NCBI GenBank assembly: GCA_003611745.1
Contig: RAYF01000015.1
Coordinates: forward strand, 37,471 to 101,470
From: a bacterium D16-36
GTDB taxonomy: Bacteria; Bacillota; Clostridia; Lachnospirales; Lachnospiraceae
Reading direction: 5' to 3'
DNA: 64,000 nt
In this document: positions 63,412 through 64,000 of the stretch, in pieces
How positions within the stretch are numbered: the first letter of the stretch is position 1
Layout: each line of letters opens with the position of its first letter
Notes under the pieces: model-generated
What the model was told of the DNA's origin: nothing
The model's database searches: none
What the model saw: only the letters and a program-made list of their open reading frames with translations
Translations under genes and position numbers: made by a program

Positions 63412-64000
63412 ACAAAACCTCCTCATTCATTTCCTATAGAGTAAAAAAATTAGATGACTTAGCTATAAGCATAAATCATCTATCTTAGGCAGTGCTTTTT
63501 CGTATCTTAAATTGGCCTTAAGACAAGTGGTGCTATGTCAAGTTTTAGTACAAATTAAATCGGGAAAATTTTCAAAAATGAATTTTCGACAGCAAAATAT
63601 TGCATATCAAATTTTTACCGAAAAGGTTTGTCTTTCATAGACACAAAATTATTTACACCCTCTATTTATTAAATATCCAATATGCTCCTCTACATAGAAA
63701 ACATCCTCCATCTCTGATTCTCCATTGTAATATAGTATTCTTCTTTTACTTATTGGATTTTTGTGCAGAAGCACACAATAGAATGATCCCTTTAAAAACC
63801 GCTCACAACCAAATGGTTGGCGTTAAATTTCACTCTGCCTAATTTTGTATTAAATATTCATTACTCTTTTCTAAGTAACCACCAGATAATCTACCACCTT
63901 CTTTATCCGTTCCATTTCATTGCTGGTGTTAGAATATAATTAGTACAAGTTAGACATGGAAATTTTCCAGCAAAAAAGTATAATAGGTATAATAGAAACA
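63412..64000. other. Right-end region without a supported gene
   Basis: An AT-rich stretch. ATGAATTTTC-type repeats and several short frames without ribosome sites are seen. The promoter of the ABC pair is probably within 63412-63480. Nothing else could be supported. Confidence 0.3.

Overview
The window looks like a chromosomal stretch of a gut Firmicute, most likely Lachnospiraceae (Roseburia-like). The evidence is the mannan operon architecture, the Gram-positive ribosome binding sites (AGGAGG type), VanRS/OmpR-type signalling systems, and relics of Tn1549/Tn4451-type conjugative elements. I see no rRNA, tRNA or CRISPR array.

Layout. (1) 1-9.4 kb: a MATE exporter with its divergent MerR regulator and a textbook 19-bp-spacer MerR promoter; a two-component system whose two genes are separated by a 156-bp foldback element that supplies the regulator's stop codon; a LysR regulator; and a Gfo/Idh/MocA oxidoreductase. 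(2) 9.4-43.8 kb: an accessory zone built of small unrelated resistance-like or detoxification-like genes: TetR/MFS, several GNAT acetyltransferases, CAT, SAM methyltransferases including an AviRa-like rRNA methylase, MarR, MerR/ABC, a BceAB-like ABC plus two-component operon, a RibD/DHFR-fold reductase, CPBP and DUF3784 proteins, DUF3800, and a GNAT-nucleoside-phosphorylase fusion. Between them lie decayed conjugative-element genes (TraG/VirD4, TnpW, sigma factor, KTR protein, serine recombinase). Several cargo genes share related extended -10 promoters, an identical-length 143-bp structured repeat after their stop, or a shared hairpin, so the zone resembles a cassette collection with no integrase in view. 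(3) 43.9-59.4 kb, all on the minus strand: a likely operon for (acetylated) beta-mannan: lipoprotein binding protein, two permeases, GH130_2 and GH130_1 phosphorylases, mannobiose 2-epimerase, two SGNH acetyl esterases, a modular GH26 mannanase, mannose-6-phosphate isomerase, a mutarotase-like protein and L-lactate dehydrogenase. (4) 59.4-64 kb: a GC-rich structured segment, a 267-bp foldback element, a YesL-like membrane protein, and an ABC transporter pair.

How it works together: the mannan genes would import acetylated manno-oligosaccharides, deacetylate them, epimerise mannobiose to mannosylglucose, phosphorolyse both to mannose-1-phosphate, and feed glycolysis and lactate. The surface mannanase appears broken: the GH26 catalytic core is missing and the remaining halves are in two frames joined at an A-AAA-AAG slippery heptamer. 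If real, the strain would keep uptake and intracellular processing but lose its own polymer attack. Most start sites given here were moved to the codon with a proper Shine-Dalgarno.
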